A DNA stretch of 64,000 bases from Hippasteria phrygiana (Eukaryota; Echinodermata; Asteroidea; Valvatida; Goniasteridae): contig JAZGUH010000207.1 of assembly GCA_037893225.1 (NCBI GenBank), positions 992,001 through 1,056,000 on the forward strand. The letters are read 5' to 3'. This document shows, piece by piece, positions 1-11,662 of this stretch. The position numbers and the translations under genes are program-made. The notes under the pieces were generated by a model. That model saw nothing but the letters and a program-made list of their open reading frames with translations. It had not been told where the DNA came from and made no database searches. How positions within the stretch are numbered: position 1 is the first letter of the stretch; each line of letters begins with the position of its first letter.

Positions 1-824
1 AATATTATCACTTATAGATAGTTTAAATCACTGAAAATCAAATAATCGGTGTTGTCATTGTAACCGAACGGAACAAGGTGGTTAAATCAGGCCGCGAAAT
101 TATTAACTCTTCGGCCCTTTATTTGTACGTCACAGGCGACCGTTTCTTGGGCAGCCATTTGAAAAACAAATCAAATATGACAATAAGAGTCTTTTACGTA
201 AAAAACATAACTTTCACAAATTAGTATACAATTCTGTATTTTCTCTGAAAAATGTACATTCTTTAAAGGCAACGGAGAATACATGGTTAAATCTCCTATT
301 ATTTATAGTCAACCCACCGCTTTATTTCTGGAAGATGCAGGGTCCCATACAAGAGTGTCGACAGCTTCGTGGTGGCGCAATCATAAACACAAATATAGCT
401 GCCCCCTATTATAATGATCTGCATGCGAGTACAACTTTCTCGTAAATGTCATGTTTTTGAATATGCGTCGGATATGGCCTGAAAAGTAGGTCATGTTCCG
501 TTCTGTTCCGCTGACAACCTTAATGTTTTGATTCAGGACATCAAACTGAGTAGGGAAACATAAGTTAACCTAATTCCCCAACTGTCACCACGGAGGTTAC
601 TTTCTGAACGTTTTTTACCGTAGTGTATCATGGCCTAGTCACGTGCAAGTCTGATAAAGCGATGAGCTCAGATGACGGTCCACACGTGGTGGCATTGGTT
701 ACAAGATTTAATACCATTTGGTCACGTGGGTGAAAAGAGTCTATAGCTGTAGCCAGGTCAGTACAACAAAGCATTGATGCCCCATGTGATTAGAGGAAAT
801 TATTTTTTAGGATTCTGAACTATC
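1..824. other. Non-coding sequence, nothing recognised
   Basis: AT-rich sequence without a supported ORF, RNA gene or clear repeat. Its last eight bases (817-824, GAACTATC) are the left target duplication of the next element. Confidence 0.5.
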
Positions 825-1407
825 CAGTGGCGTAAATTCGTGTCGGTGAGTGGTGGGGGGGGGGGGGGGGGTGACCAAAATCCCGGCCAGCCAAATACAT
901 TTGATAAGCGGGGGAAGGGGGAGGGTGGGGGGGGGGGGTGGGTTGCAGACAATATGACACAAGGGGCGCTGTTCATAATAGGTCTGGTTACCTATTATAT
1001 GTGTAGGATGTGTACATCTTAATGCAAATATGCACACTTATGTCCGTATGCCTGACAACACACACAGCTTTACGTTCCATACCTAGTGTGGACATTCCTT
1101 TGTTTTCATGTAGTTGAGAAACATGGAGACAAAAGCTAGTTTTACACGCACTGTGAACACCCTCTTACCCCGAAATTTTGATCGTGACCCCCTTAAATAT
1201 TCCCCTTCATCTTGCGACAGATAAACCTAACCCAAAAATGCCTCTAAACCTGTTTTTTAGAGAGGGGGAAACCTTATGTGGACGTGGGCAAGTCCACATA
1301 TGGATTAATCTCCTGCTTCGTGTGGACCTGAATTTTGTTCACAGGTCCACATAGAGTATGCATGGTGGGGGATGTGTACCCCCATCCCCCCTTGATTTAC
1401 GCCCACG
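825..1407. mobile_element. hAT-like non-autonomous DNA element
   Basis: The left end reads CAGTGGCGTAAATTC. The right end, reverse complemented, reads CGTGGGCGTAAATC, so the termini are imperfect inverted repeats. An exact 8-bp direct repeat GAACTATC flanks the element at 817-824 and 1408-1415. An 8-bp duplication with CAG-type termini is characteristic of hAT transposons. The interior has two long G runs (about 855-871 and 925-938) and no transposase, so any mobilisation depended on an enzyme encoded elsewhere. A small internal hairpin around 1275-1355 pairs GTGGAC with GTCCAC motifs. Confidence 0.75.
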
Positions 1408-1966
1408 GAACTATCACTTCGGCTACGTGCATTTTGATGCGCTTAAGGAATTGGAGGGATAAACGCTAACCTTGGAGGAGGAGAAGTTGTTTTGACATGA
1501 ATTTTTCGTCATGGAAACGTTTCTTAACGTTGCATTTGAACAGAAGCTTTTATGGGAGAAAGCTTTTAGGATGAGGTATGTCTCTGAGGAATTGTGATCC
1601 AAACCTCTATTTGCATTTTGATTGGATATGCTTCACTATAATTTAATGGAAATGTATATTCTTCCTGTGCAATTGCCGTTCAGTTGGAGCATGCGACGTA
1701 AATGGATGCAAACCAGAATGCCTAAGTTCTGATCCGACAATCTTCAGAACCAGATACCATTTAGCCGTAAATAAACACATTTAAAATACAGAAAAGACAA
1801 AAGAACGCCCTGATATACTGACTAACCGACAAACGCGCAAAACAAAATACAACCCAAACAGCAAAGTACTACAAACAGACCGACGAAAAATGGCAATAAA
1901 ACACAACAGCCCTCACGGACAAGTTAAATAACTTAGATTGAACCGATGATGAAAACATTCTGCTTA
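1408..1966. other. Non-coding sequence with an A/C-rich, T-poor tract
   Basis: No gene is visible. Positions about 1775-1920 are strongly strand-asymmetric, rich in A and C and poor in T and G. Such a tract may be an old processed insertion or a low-complexity tract, but nothing identifies it. Confidence 0.4.
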
Positions 1967-2222
1967 TATCCAGCGGCGTAGCCAGGGGTCTCCATGGGGG
2001 CGGGGGGCTGGATGTTACGGTGCGGGCGCCAAATTTCTATCAAACCAGTTAACCACAATCACTTGATAGGACTAACACGTGTTTCATAGTATTTGTCTTA
2101 ATAGAACTATTTTTTCTCCGTTTGCGATATTTATGGGGGGGGGGGGGGTTACTGGGAGACGATTTTTTATTGGTGGGGGGGGGGGTGCGCCCCCACGCCC
2201 CCTTTGGCTACGCCGCTGCTCA
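1967..2222. mobile_element. hAT-like MITE with CAGCGGCGTAGCC termini
   Basis: The inverted ends are CAGCGGCGTAGCCA on the left (from 1971) and TGGCTACGCCGCTG on the right (to 2218). The exact 8-bp direct repeat TCTGCTTA lies at 1959-1966 and 2223-2230, which puts the element boundary about four bases outside the CAG motif on each side. The interior is 256 bp with G runs near 2136-2149 and 2175-2185 and no coding capacity. An 8-bp duplication with these ends fits hAT. Confidence 0.75.
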
Positions 2223-2230
2223 TCTGCTTA

Positions 2231-2689
2231 AATAGAAAAGAGAGAACATGTTTAGATGTCACTTATGCCAGTTAACAGTGATAACAAAGTAAACACTGTA
2301 CAATCAGGACGTGTTAAAAGGAAGGCCCCTTTCACAATGTTTGGTAACCATTGTAGAATTTTGCTTAGAACCATGGGAACCAACACCAAACTCTAGGACT
2401 TTATAACCTGTGTCATCCTAATCTCATCCTCATCTCATTTTCACGCCTTCGAATTACTTGCCAAGAGTTTGTAAGAGCCGCGCAATTTAAGGATTGCTAA
2501 ACATTTCACTTTTCAATGACGTTTTCGAACGGTTGACGCCAGTAGGCGGATCGATATAGCCGCACCCATTGACGCATTGTGGTTAGTGTGTGGCACTCGT
2601 GGCTATGATTGGCCTATAGAATTGGTCTATTGTCACTAAGATAAAAATAGACCGAGTACGTGGCCTTGTTTGAAGAAACCCGTAGGAAG
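2231..2689. other. Non-coding sequence, nothing recognised
   Basis: No ORF of note, tRNA or repeat relationship was seen here. A Lys/Glu-type purine run (gaagaagaagaaaaag) near 2685 borders the following SINE. Confidence 0.4.
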
Positions 2690-2871
2690 AAGAAGAAAAA
2701 GACATTTCAGTTTTAGAGGTGGGATGAAACCCCCAGAATGATATTCAGGGGAAAACCCACGGAGTCAGGCAGGGACTTAAAACCCAATCCACATGTCGGC
2801 CCTGGTGGGATTCGAACCCGGGTCACAGCGGTGGAAGGCGAGGAAAGTACCACTAGGCCAACTTGACTCCC
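2690..2871 (-). mobile_element. tRNA-derived SINE, family B, copy 1
   Basis: Read on the minus strand, a tRNA-like head GTTGGCCTAGTGGTACTTTC (A-box-like) is followed by GGGTTCGAATCCCACC, a good B box. A non-tRNA body then contains the tail motif GTGGGTTTTCCCC. A second copy lies on the plus strand at 23723-23865 and shares head and body. The internal Pol III boxes and shared body make a SINE more likely than a functional tRNA, because no closing acceptor stem follows the B box. Confidence 0.75.
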
Positions 2872-2921
2872 CTGACGTTGTTTGCCCTCCCTGGCATAAA
2901 AAGCTGGTTACGCTACTGCTC
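2872..2921. mobile_element. Right-end remnant of a hAT-like MITE
   Basis: Positions 2874-2921 closely match the right end of the complete element at 8439-8608 (GACGTTGTTTGCCCTCCCTG through to GCTACTG). No matching left end is visible; the SINE directly to the left may have inserted into this element or replaced its remainder. Confidence 0.6.
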
Positions 2922-5139
2922 AACACTATTTGGGGGGGGGGGGGGTACCTTTTTGGCTTGCTGTACCACTAAAATGTTAGCACATTAACTCCCATGAACT
3001 GCAAGGAAAAAGACAAATGGAAGCTTTACTTTGGCGTGTACTTTGGTGACCTTGGCGAGTTTTAGTATTTGTCGCGAATTACTTGAAATTTACGTAGGGC
3101 CTAATTATAACTGGTGTCTATGGAACCCATTTCAGTTGGTTGCAGCCTTACATTCTCGTTTGCTTATTTTGTATGGTACATTTAGTACGACTCAATGTAA
3201 TCCCTTTTTATATCAGTTTGGTTATGTACTTTACCCTGGCTAACTATCCAATAAAAGGTAGAGGGTACCTTATTTATGAATAAACTGCAATCTGGCCAGT
3301 TTCCTTAGCTGCCTTGTCCAATCGGGGTTTTTGAAATTCAAGCCGAAATCTGTTTGTCGTCATCAATTTTTTCGTCAGTCTCGAGTCCCCAAACCTGAAA
3401 ATACCTCGGTTGCAATTGTTGTCTTATCCATGTAGCTTTAATGCTCGTGTTTCGATCGAGAAGGAGAATCCGAGATCTGGACTCGAGTAAATTACCCGTG
3501 TGTCGTTACGCGAGATCGGCCTAAGGTTACAACGAGATTGTGAGAGGGGAGGCCGGCTTTGTTGCGGGTATCTGGCGTGTTATTCACGCCTCGGTCCAAA
3601 CTCGATGGAGTACAACATCTCAGCAATGGAAACGCAACACCTCGCACCGTCCACGGGCAGAAAAGGGTTCGAAGTCCGGTGGCCCTTCTTGCTAACGCGT
3701 GGTTCGCGCTAGCGGTGGTAATCTAATAGCCCGCGCGCGGGAAATAAAGCGCGCCAAATAAAAAGAGAGAGAGGGAGAGAAAAGGTGGAACAGAATGGCA
3801 CAAGAGGCTTGGCCTTGGTTTTCGCGCCTTGGGCAGATGTTTGAACACTGGCTTTGACACGTTGAGGCGCGAAGACTAAGCCATAGGTGAGGGGAGCATA
3901 GTACCGTCGGGATCTTTCTGTAGGCAGCAGATTTATTGTACGTGAGTATGTGGGAGGGGGACATTTGCGTATTGGTTAAAGTATGATGTGGTATTGGTAA
4001 CGATTACAAACGATTGATTGCTTCCAATGTAAAAGCTTTTACATTAAAAGATTGTACCCATAGTCCTACTAATCCTCCCAAGAATTATTCTTGTCTACAA
4101 CGATGTCAACAATCATCCAAAACGATTTCAACAATCGGAATAGGCACAGAATGTTTTTTTTGCTATTTTCTCGTGAACTTTATAAACACTGCCTGTTGCA
4201 GCTCTACCATAGTTTTAAGAGAAAAGGCCACTTTCGTTTTGTATGAAATTTGTCTCTTGTGAAAGCCTTTTAAAAATTTTATACCGGGAGATTGTGCACA
4301 AATGATTTTCATAAAATAGGACCTCGCACACGTTGGAGCTCCTATGCGGTGTGCCCGAAAGTACCGTACTCTCGTCAAATCTCAATGACTTTGAGGTCAA
4401 CTTGCATTCCTTATTTTCAAAACCACGAAAAATCGCGATATTTTTCATTTGGTATGTGATTATAATCGTGAAATAGAAAGAAAAGAAATAGTGGACCACC
4501 GTTTTTTGTTTCTGCTACATGAGAACTCGTTGCCTTCTTTAATATACAAAAATGCAAAACGTCTTAGGACTATTTTGCTTATCCCCTTTTCTTTTGTTAA
4601 CGCCAGTGGTTTTCCCTTTCATCATACACAGAAATTATTTCGAAAAAAAGAATCGCATTATCTTGGGGATTATACCCAAAATACGAGCTGTTCAGTGGAC
4701 GGGGCTCATTCAGTTTTTTCCCTCCAGGAGCCCATTCCCGCGGAGCGTGGTATTTCAGTCAAGTGTCAAGCACCACGATCTCCTAACCCTGTTAGAAGAT
4801 CTAGATCTTGATCATTCAATTGGCAGAATTAGCAGTGGGTCCATTCATGTTTTCTGGATTTTCCTGAATTCTTAATGCAGCGTGCTAAATGTAACATCGA
4901 ACTCAAGTTTAGATATCATGTGCTGCAGTGCCGGGCATTGTGAAGCGTGTACATTTTTGTGCTCATAATAGAAAAAAATCTAACAACGTATGAAATCAGC
5001 TCAGCCTTTTCAGATTGCGTTGTAATGTCAATGTATATTAATTTAAAACTTTGGATCGACATAGTTCTACGTGCGATTGTGCGCTTGATCAGAGTGACGT
5101 AAAGCAGTGGGAGATATCTTTTGACCTGCATTCCCGAGT
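2922..5139. other. Non-coding sequence, no convincing gene
   Basis: Contains a G tract at about 2933-2945, a GC-richer patch at about 3440-3745 with a GCGCGCGGGAAATAAAGCGC stretch near 3732, and overlapping ORFs of 120 and 107 codons at 4449-4875. A possible splice acceptor (pyrimidine run ending CCTCCAG near 4728) precedes part of those ORFs. Their translations show no family motif, so I do not call a gene. Confidence 0.35.
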
Positions 5140-6110
5140 TATCGCTCGAATTGGCATTTTCGGGTAATTTAATTCAATGTAAAGTGCCCCAGAAATTTCG
5201 TTGTATTCTTTTTATTATAGGTTTCCCTGCCAATTTGCGAATTTTTCAGATAATTTTCGTTATTGGTCATTCAAATTTGCGTGGTTTTTACACATCTGAT
5301 CAAATTAAGGTTTCTTTTTAACTAATTGGGCATTAAATGCATTCAATTTCAATGTTTGAGCACCCAATTTTGTTTCCAAATTTTCGTTTTCGTTTAGGGG
5401 CATTCTATTTCGTTTTGGTGCATCATTAGACGGTTGAAGCATTCAAATTATCGAACGTCGTTGTGCATGTAATGTGTGACCATGCTTTTCTTTTCTTATT
5501 CGTTTAACATTTTTATCAAATGGTCATTCAAATGAATCAGATGTTTTAATTGATATATTTTCCTATTGTCTTCTGAGGTTTTTGTAAAAAAATTGTACAA
5601 CTTATAATGTAACATATGTAACGAACTAATGAAATAGAAGGGGCTAAGGAATGTTCTTTTTCACTGTTGATCGTTGTCTGTTTTAAAGTTTGACCCAAAA
5701 AATAGGGGTATCTATATGTTGACATGTTAATTGAATCCCGGCCAATTTAGAATTTTTTTCATTCATTTGGATACAAAGTTAATTCAATTCCGCCGAGATT
5801 TTGAAAATCGCTCTGAACCAGAGCGTTCGATTCCATTTCAGTTTAATCAATTCAGTATTTGTGCAGAACCTTTCGTTTATGTCCAATCGAATTTATTTAC
5901 ACTACTTCTTTATCGCTTCTATAGGGCGACATTTAAATATTGACCATTCTATTTCACATTTTGTGTAATGCCATCTGCACCAAATCCAAATTAATGATTT
6001 CGTTTTCATTAACCGTCAATCGAATTAGCCATACCTGAAATCAATTTAGAATGAAATTCTAAGCTGCACCATGCATTATTGATGTAAATAGAAATCTTTG
6101 TAGTTGATGG
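5140..6110. repeat. Degenerate AT-rich repeat related to the GGCCGGGAAAACC family
   Basis: Low-complexity sequence rich in ATTC/GAATG words, with CCCGGCCAATTTAG near 5737. These resemble the termini and interior of the better preserved element at 10737-11662. No complete pair of ends is visible, so this is treated as fragments. Confidence 0.4.
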
Positions 6111-6720
6111 AGTAACATCAAATTGAGATCAACATTATTAAGCTTTGTTATTATTCAATCTTCACCCGATTTTTAAAATGTCTTTTCCCATTATTTACCT
6201 ACATAGTCTTTAACATAGAGAATATATATTTATTCTTACACCTCTTTGCATTACATTCGGTCAAATCCCCCTTCCTCTCAGAGCCACCACTGACTATATC
6301 TGAGATCAAATTTCATTTTGTGACAGACTTTAGACCTCAGTAGGTTCTCTGCATGGCCAAGTATCGAGGGAGCATACTGCTTGTGCAATTTTCGAGAGTG
6401 ATTTCTCTGATGTTGTTACGGGATATTTCCTGTAAAGAGGTAGATCTCCAGAGTATCGGCAGTCTGCAGATAGTCTGCAACACTCTCAAAGAGACTCAAA
6501 AATGCATAAGATGGTTGCGATCGACATTAGAGGATTGTCTATACTGGCCTGGTGCTACCATCACGTACAGGTTGACTCAAATCGAATATCAAATGAAGAG
6601 CAATATCTCATTTCAATTTCTGCTTGAATTTATAAGATGCTGTATCAGGTTTAGAATTATGTGATGTAGTCTGCTATTTTGAATAAAATAAACTTACTTT
6701 TGTTTGCACATTCACGAAAA
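6111..6720. other. Non-coding sequence, unrecognised 103-codon ORF
   Basis: An ORF at 6353-6664 (+) has no recognisable motif, signal peptide or splice context. Nothing else was recognised. Confidence 0.35.
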
Positions 6721-6935
6721 TGTATTTCCGGCTGGAAAATGGAATGCTTGCGTAAATGAATGCACTGGTAACTTAAATGGCAGCCTGCTTCTCACAACCG
6801 AATGCACGGAAAATGAAAACGCTTGAACTTTCGTTGAATTGAAACGGGATTCAAAATCAGACAAAAATTAATGACCGAGTTTCAGAAGTGAATGAACATT
6901 TTACGAAATTGGCCGGGAAAACCTATATTTAACTT
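6721..6935 (+). repeat. Right-end fragment of the GGCCGGGAAAACC family
   Basis: Rich in GAATG words and ending in CGAAATTGGCCGGGAAAACC, the same terminus seen at 7545 and in variant form at 11662. The left end is missing. Confidence 0.55.
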
Positions 6936-7259
6936 TGTTTACTGTTCTTTTTCGTTTGATTCACCCATCGATCTCTTCATGTGTAAGACATCGGGGCATG
7001 TATGTTTGGCAATGGTTGTACCATCGGGAACATTTCTCTTGGGTTATTTGTTTTCTTGGGCCGATTCCATCAGACGATCACACCTCCCCTCCCGTAGGCT
7101 CGCAATCTTAACTGTCTGAAGACTTATTTAAGAAAGAGAGGTGTGCATCTACGGATTCAAGACGTCAGATATGATTTACGTTGAGATAACTCAGACTTTT
7201 ATATAGGAATAAGGACATGCAGGAATGTGGACATGCAGGGAAAGATGCTTGAAAAAGGG

Positions 7260-7545
7260 TGAAATATGTCTGCCCATTAATGAAAATGAATGCCCGATCA
7301 ACCGCTTACTGCTGGTCTAGACGAAATTGAATGAACAATACAATACTTTTGATTTGAATGCATCTTTTACAGGCACGAGTGAAACTAAAAGACGATAGAA
7401 TGCTCGAATAGTGATTTTGAATGATTATTTTTGATTGTCGAATGACGATCTAAGTGATCATTAAATTTCAATCTAAATTGAATGAGCAAGGTGTTAAACT
7501 GAACGAAAACATGGTGAAATTGGCCGGGGAAAACCTATACTTGCC
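7260..7545 (+). repeat. Second right-end fragment of the GGCCGGGAAAACC family
   Basis: Many GAATG words lead into GAAATTGGCCGGGGAAAACC at the right end. It has the same orientation as 6721-6935, from which it is separated by about 325 bp of unrecognised sequence. Confidence 0.55.
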
Positions 7546-8430
7546 TTTAATATTGGCACAATAAAAGCCTGCTAATGTCATTACAAGAACGCATCGTTTG
7601 ACTAACAGTGGTTATAAAAAAATAACTCGGTAAACCTACATTCCTTCACGTGGCTTTTTTGTTGCTATTTTGAACATACCGTATACCTGTGCCTGTTCAT
7701 ACGCGCAGGACTAGCCTGGTATGAGTTTGTGTAAACATAAAAAGAGAACAAAATTAGCATATTCCTGTCATCTTTTCTCCGGAACTCATTCCGCTGCTGC
7801 AGTTGTCTGATGAGGCTTGGAGGCCAAAAAAGGCCTCTCAACCTTCCCCCAATCGATTCTTCAAACTGTTCTGTAATTGCTTTTCAAGAATTCACGCATT
7901 TTTTTTCTCGGGTTGACATGAGGTCACCTGTATTGACATTTGCTTGCTCGCCTGTTGCTGGATCCCCATTTAATCTCTTTCGTCATCTATTCTGATAATC
8001 CTCTAGAAACTTTAAGGATAAACGAGTTTTATTCAGTGAAAACTTAAAAGCTTCAGGAATACGTTCAATTTCATTTGCAAATTTTCACTTTTGCCTATTT
8101 TTTTAAGATAAAAGAACACAATATACCTTTCAACAATAATTATGGGCAGTATTGACGCATTACACACTGATATTAAAGGGAAATATTTCCTTGAAGGCGG
8201 TAAAAAGGAAGCGTTCGTCCTAAAAGTGCTAGGTTTGGTAAGATCATTAAAAGTAGAATACAATAATATACATGCCAATCCCTTAAAAATGCGCCGTTTG
8301 TCTGAAAACAATTAACGAAAACCACCCCCTACTATCCGGTTTCCAATGGTCCCCCTTTTCTAGACCAAACTTTCGTCCCCGGAAATATTTCCGCCAAGGT
8401 TTTTCAGACAAACATCGCTTTTATAGGATG
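7546..8430. other. Non-coding sequence, nothing recognised
   Basis: Short ORFs of 61 and 92 codons only, without motifs. The stretch ends at the target duplication GTCGTGTA (8431-8438). Confidence 0.4.
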
Positions 8431-8438
8431 GTCGTGTA

Positions 8439-8608
8439 CAGTGGCGTATCCAGCGGGGGGCGGGAGGGGGGGGGGGGGCAACTCCCCCCCCCCCCGGCGG
8501 CATTTGAGGCATCATAAAAAACAAAAGGAAATAGTGTTTTTGCGACGGTTTTAAGACGGTTCAGACGTTGTTTGCCCTCCCTGGCACAAAAAGCTGGATG
8601 CGCTACTG
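8439..8608. mobile_element. Complete 170-bp hAT-like MITE
   Basis: The left end CAGTGGCGTATCCAGC pairs with the right end, whose reverse complement is CAGTAGCGCATCCAGC. The exact 8-bp duplication GTCGTGTA is at 8431-8438 and 8609-8616. G and C runs at about 8460-8500 form a potential foldback. Its right 40 bp recur at 2874-2921. Confidence 0.85.
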
Positions 8609-8616
8609 GTCGTGTA

Positions 8617-8991
8617 CATTATACTTTTCAATTATATTTACAACCAAAACGATTTTAGGACGGACGCTTTTTGTAGCCCAATTGGGCGCCCACAGACAGC
8701 GCGTCCCTTTAAAGAGAATAAACTGGTCGACTCAATAGCCGTTGAAGCTGCGCAGATCTTTTTCTGGTCTGCTCGGTGCGGGCAGCTTTGAACTGCAATA
8801 AAACCCCGATCAATGGCAGAGTGGCTTTGTGATCAATGATTGCAGAGGTGGCGATGGCGCCATGAAAAAAGTTGTCGTCGTGAAGCTAGTGTGACGTAAG
8901 CGTTTGAACCTTGACTTGTACAGATGTGACATAAATTGTGAAATATGTTTGCTAAGGTTTCAAGAAAGACTACTTTTATGTATTTATGTAT

Positions 8992-9022
<31 letters not shown>

Positions 9023-10005
9023 CTACATTTCTTTACCCAGGATATGCCCTAACAGTTTTAAACGGGTTTCAATTAGGGCCTTGCATACTTTTAATTAAGA
9101 CTGAATATTTACACACATACGAACTATTTACACAAATACAAGAATATTTACACAAATAAATCTATTTACGGTTAACTTTTTCAACTCTCCAGTAGTATTG
9201 TGGCAACTAAGTTTATAACTCCGTAGATCGGCGTAAATGGCAGAAATATCACTGACGGGTGGCTTTACGTAACTCCGATTTAAATGGTTCTCAATTGTTC
9301 AGGCAGATTATTCCTGATACTGGCACCACTCACAACGAAACTTGTGGCGTAGCATTCTCTTTTGGCGAAAGGAACTTCAAACAGACTTCAAAATCCAAAT
9401 TAGGGACAATTTTAGAAGTGTTCTGTCTGTAAAAACACCGTTTGGCTACATAAAGCCGTGGTTTCGAAGATACATTTTACTGTTTGACTTTGTTTTAATT
9501 AGTGGAGACACCGTACGGACAATGGGTGTCCCCTATTTATCGTACATACTTTTGCCATTATGGAATTTTCCCGAAATATTAGATCCCTTCATTAAACCGA
9601 ACAAAAATGTATAAAGTGGCCCTGTTCGAGAGTAGAAGCGATCGAGTTGACATGTAAATGCAGTAAAATTTGCGAGATTATGGTACTATATACCTTTAAT
9701 AGCAGGACACACCGTTTCTGACCTACAACGCCTGCTGCCTCGTGTTTCCCGATTTCTGTTTTAATTTTCTAACTGGCTGAGCTGGGAAATTACAATAATG
9801 TAGTTTTGTGAAGGAAAAGGAGGCATTTCAAAATTGTATATACATTTTAAAAACAAAATCAACTTAATGGCCAAAGTACTCATGACAAATTTGACGTCAA
9901 TTTCCAATCAATCTATCAATCATATCGCCATAGGGTAAGACGGACTTAGCCGGCCCGTCGCTAGACTAGTCAGTGTTTGATAGCAAAACGTTCATGTAGA
10001 AAGTG
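8617..10005. other. Non-coding sequence with a microsatellite
   Basis: No gene recognised. A TTTA microsatellite lies at about 8978-9022. A 90-codon ORF at 9342-9614 has no motif. Confidence 0.4.
8978..9022. repeat. (TTTA)n microsatellite
   Basis: About ten tandem TTTA units with one GTA interruption. Confidence 0.95.
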
Positions 10006-10009
10006 TTAA

Positions 10010-10487
10010 AGATGATGTTGATTGCTGAGAGAAGTCTGCGTCATTTTGTGTAGGTTTATGTAGACTGCGTATTGTAAAATAGAACAGCCAACAATTTCTG
10101 CCATGAAATAACACAAAAAAGGGAATTTTGAGAGCTATTTGTATCAAGTCCCCTCTAACCCGCTGATATAATTTGTCTAAAAGTCGTCGCTGCGGGCAGC
10201 AAACAAATCTGACGTCATAGGACGTACTCCCTTTTGTGTCTAGTGCTAGACACAAAAGGGGAGTTCGTTTCATGACGTCAGATTTGTTTGTTGCCCGCAG
10301 CGACGACTTTTAGACAAATGACCCCAGCAGGCTATGCTGCGCTGGAGGGGACTTGATAAAAAATAGCTCTTAAAAGTCACTTCTTTGTTATTTCATGGCA
10401 GAAATAGTTGGCTGTTATATTTTACAATACGCAATCTACATAAAACTACAAAATGACGCAGACTTCTCTCAGCAATCAACATCATCT
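10010..10487. mobile_element. Palindromic foldback element flanked by TTAA
   Basis: The whole 478 bp folds on itself: AGATGATGTTGATTGCTGAG at the left is mirrored at the right end, and the arms are traceable to a centre near 10248 (GTCTAGTGCTAGAC). TTAA abuts both ends (10006-10009 and 10488-10491), compatible with a TTAA target duplication. The arms are imperfect; the right arm has an extra segment around 10323-10350. The ORF across it is a by-product of the palindrome. No transposase. Confidence 0.8.
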
Positions 10488-10539
10488 TTAAAAGATGAAC
10501 GCCAAGTCGAGAGACTCACACGCTATATATGACTTACAC

Positions 10540-10735
10540 GCTGTATACCTGAAGTGTGAACTTTTTTGTATTATATCCCAAAGATTTACAACTGGATTCA
10601 GTCTGGAAATGTTTTGTTTACAGAGGGTACGACTGGTCAGCACGGTTCACAGACTTTGAGCTCACATTTTTCACAAGTGGTCAAGACTCTAGCATCTTCA
10701 AAAGGTTATAGCGCGGGCCAGAAATAAGCTATAGT
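10540..10735. repeat. Interspersed repeat fragment shared with 41850-42400
   Basis: The segments TATATCCCAAAG, CTTTGAGCTC and ACAAGTGGTCA occur here and again, in the same order, between 41850 and 42400. This shows two copies of an old dispersed repeat; its class is unknown. Confidence 0.5.
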
Positions 10736-10736
10736 A

Positions 10737-11662
10737 TAGGTTTTCCCAGACGATTTCGGAAAATGTGTACATTAATTTGTAAAAGATGCATTCGTTTTCG
10801 TGCGAAATAGAATGAACGTTCACAATCCCGTTTTCTAATTAACAATTGATAATTCTATTTCCATAAAGGTGCTTTCAGTCGTAAAAAATCAGCGTACGAT
10901 TTCCTGAATGTGCACTGAATTTAGTATTTTGATAATTCATTATTATAGCGCGAATTCGAATGCACATCCGTAATCCTGTTTTCCTTTCAATTTATCATCA
11001 ATCTATTTGCCAAACAGCCGATTTCCCGCGCAGTGTTTTTAATGCAAGCCTGGTCAAGCATTGGAATTCATTTATGTGTTAACAAAAGAAACAACCATTC
11101 TCGGACATATCTCCCTTGATGTCTTGGTAGACAGGTCATTGACTGATAGACAATCGAACTGATAAAATGAGAGAGAACTCTTTAAGAAATATAGAAAGAC
11201 ATTGAAATACAATTAAGACAAAGAACCAACGGTAAAAAATAAAATAAACTAATCATCAATACATTGATTAATTAATGAATCAATCAAAATTGTATCATGA
11301 ATTGTATAGGCCTATATACTTGATTTAAATTGAATAAAGAATTTGCAAATTCAAATTATAACAAATGAAAAAGAATATTCAATTTAGTCCGTGTAACAAT
11401 GTCAAATGGATTTGCTGCGAAATAGATTGCATATTCTTAAGAATCGGCCACGCATACGTCAAACCGAAAGCCTAATCACGTATTTGTAATTGTTTAAATG
11501 TAACGTTATGCAAATTCATTTATTTGAATGATACAAAATGAAATCGAATGCTAGTTTTTGCGAAAATGAAACCCGAATATACGTCGTTCTCAAAATCAGC
11601 GCGAAATTAAATTCAAGTTTTACAAATTCAAATGCACATTTTGCGAAATTGTCCGGGAAAAC
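10737..11662. mobile_element. Non-autonomous inverted-repeat element, GGTTTTCCC termini
   Basis: The left end reads GGTTTTCCCAGACGATTTCG. The right end reverse complement reads GGTTTTCCCGGACAATTTCG, followed on both sides by AAAATGTG. The 926-bp interior is AT-rich and full of GAATG-type words, with no coding capacity. Fragments of the family lie at 5140-6110, 6721-6935 and 7260-7545. No target duplication is clear, so the superfamily is not assigned. Confidence 0.65.

Noticed and set aside
4449..4875. Overlapping 120- and 107-codon ORFs with a possible splice acceptor
   Set aside because: Two frames are open at once and neither shows a recognisable motif or a partner exon.
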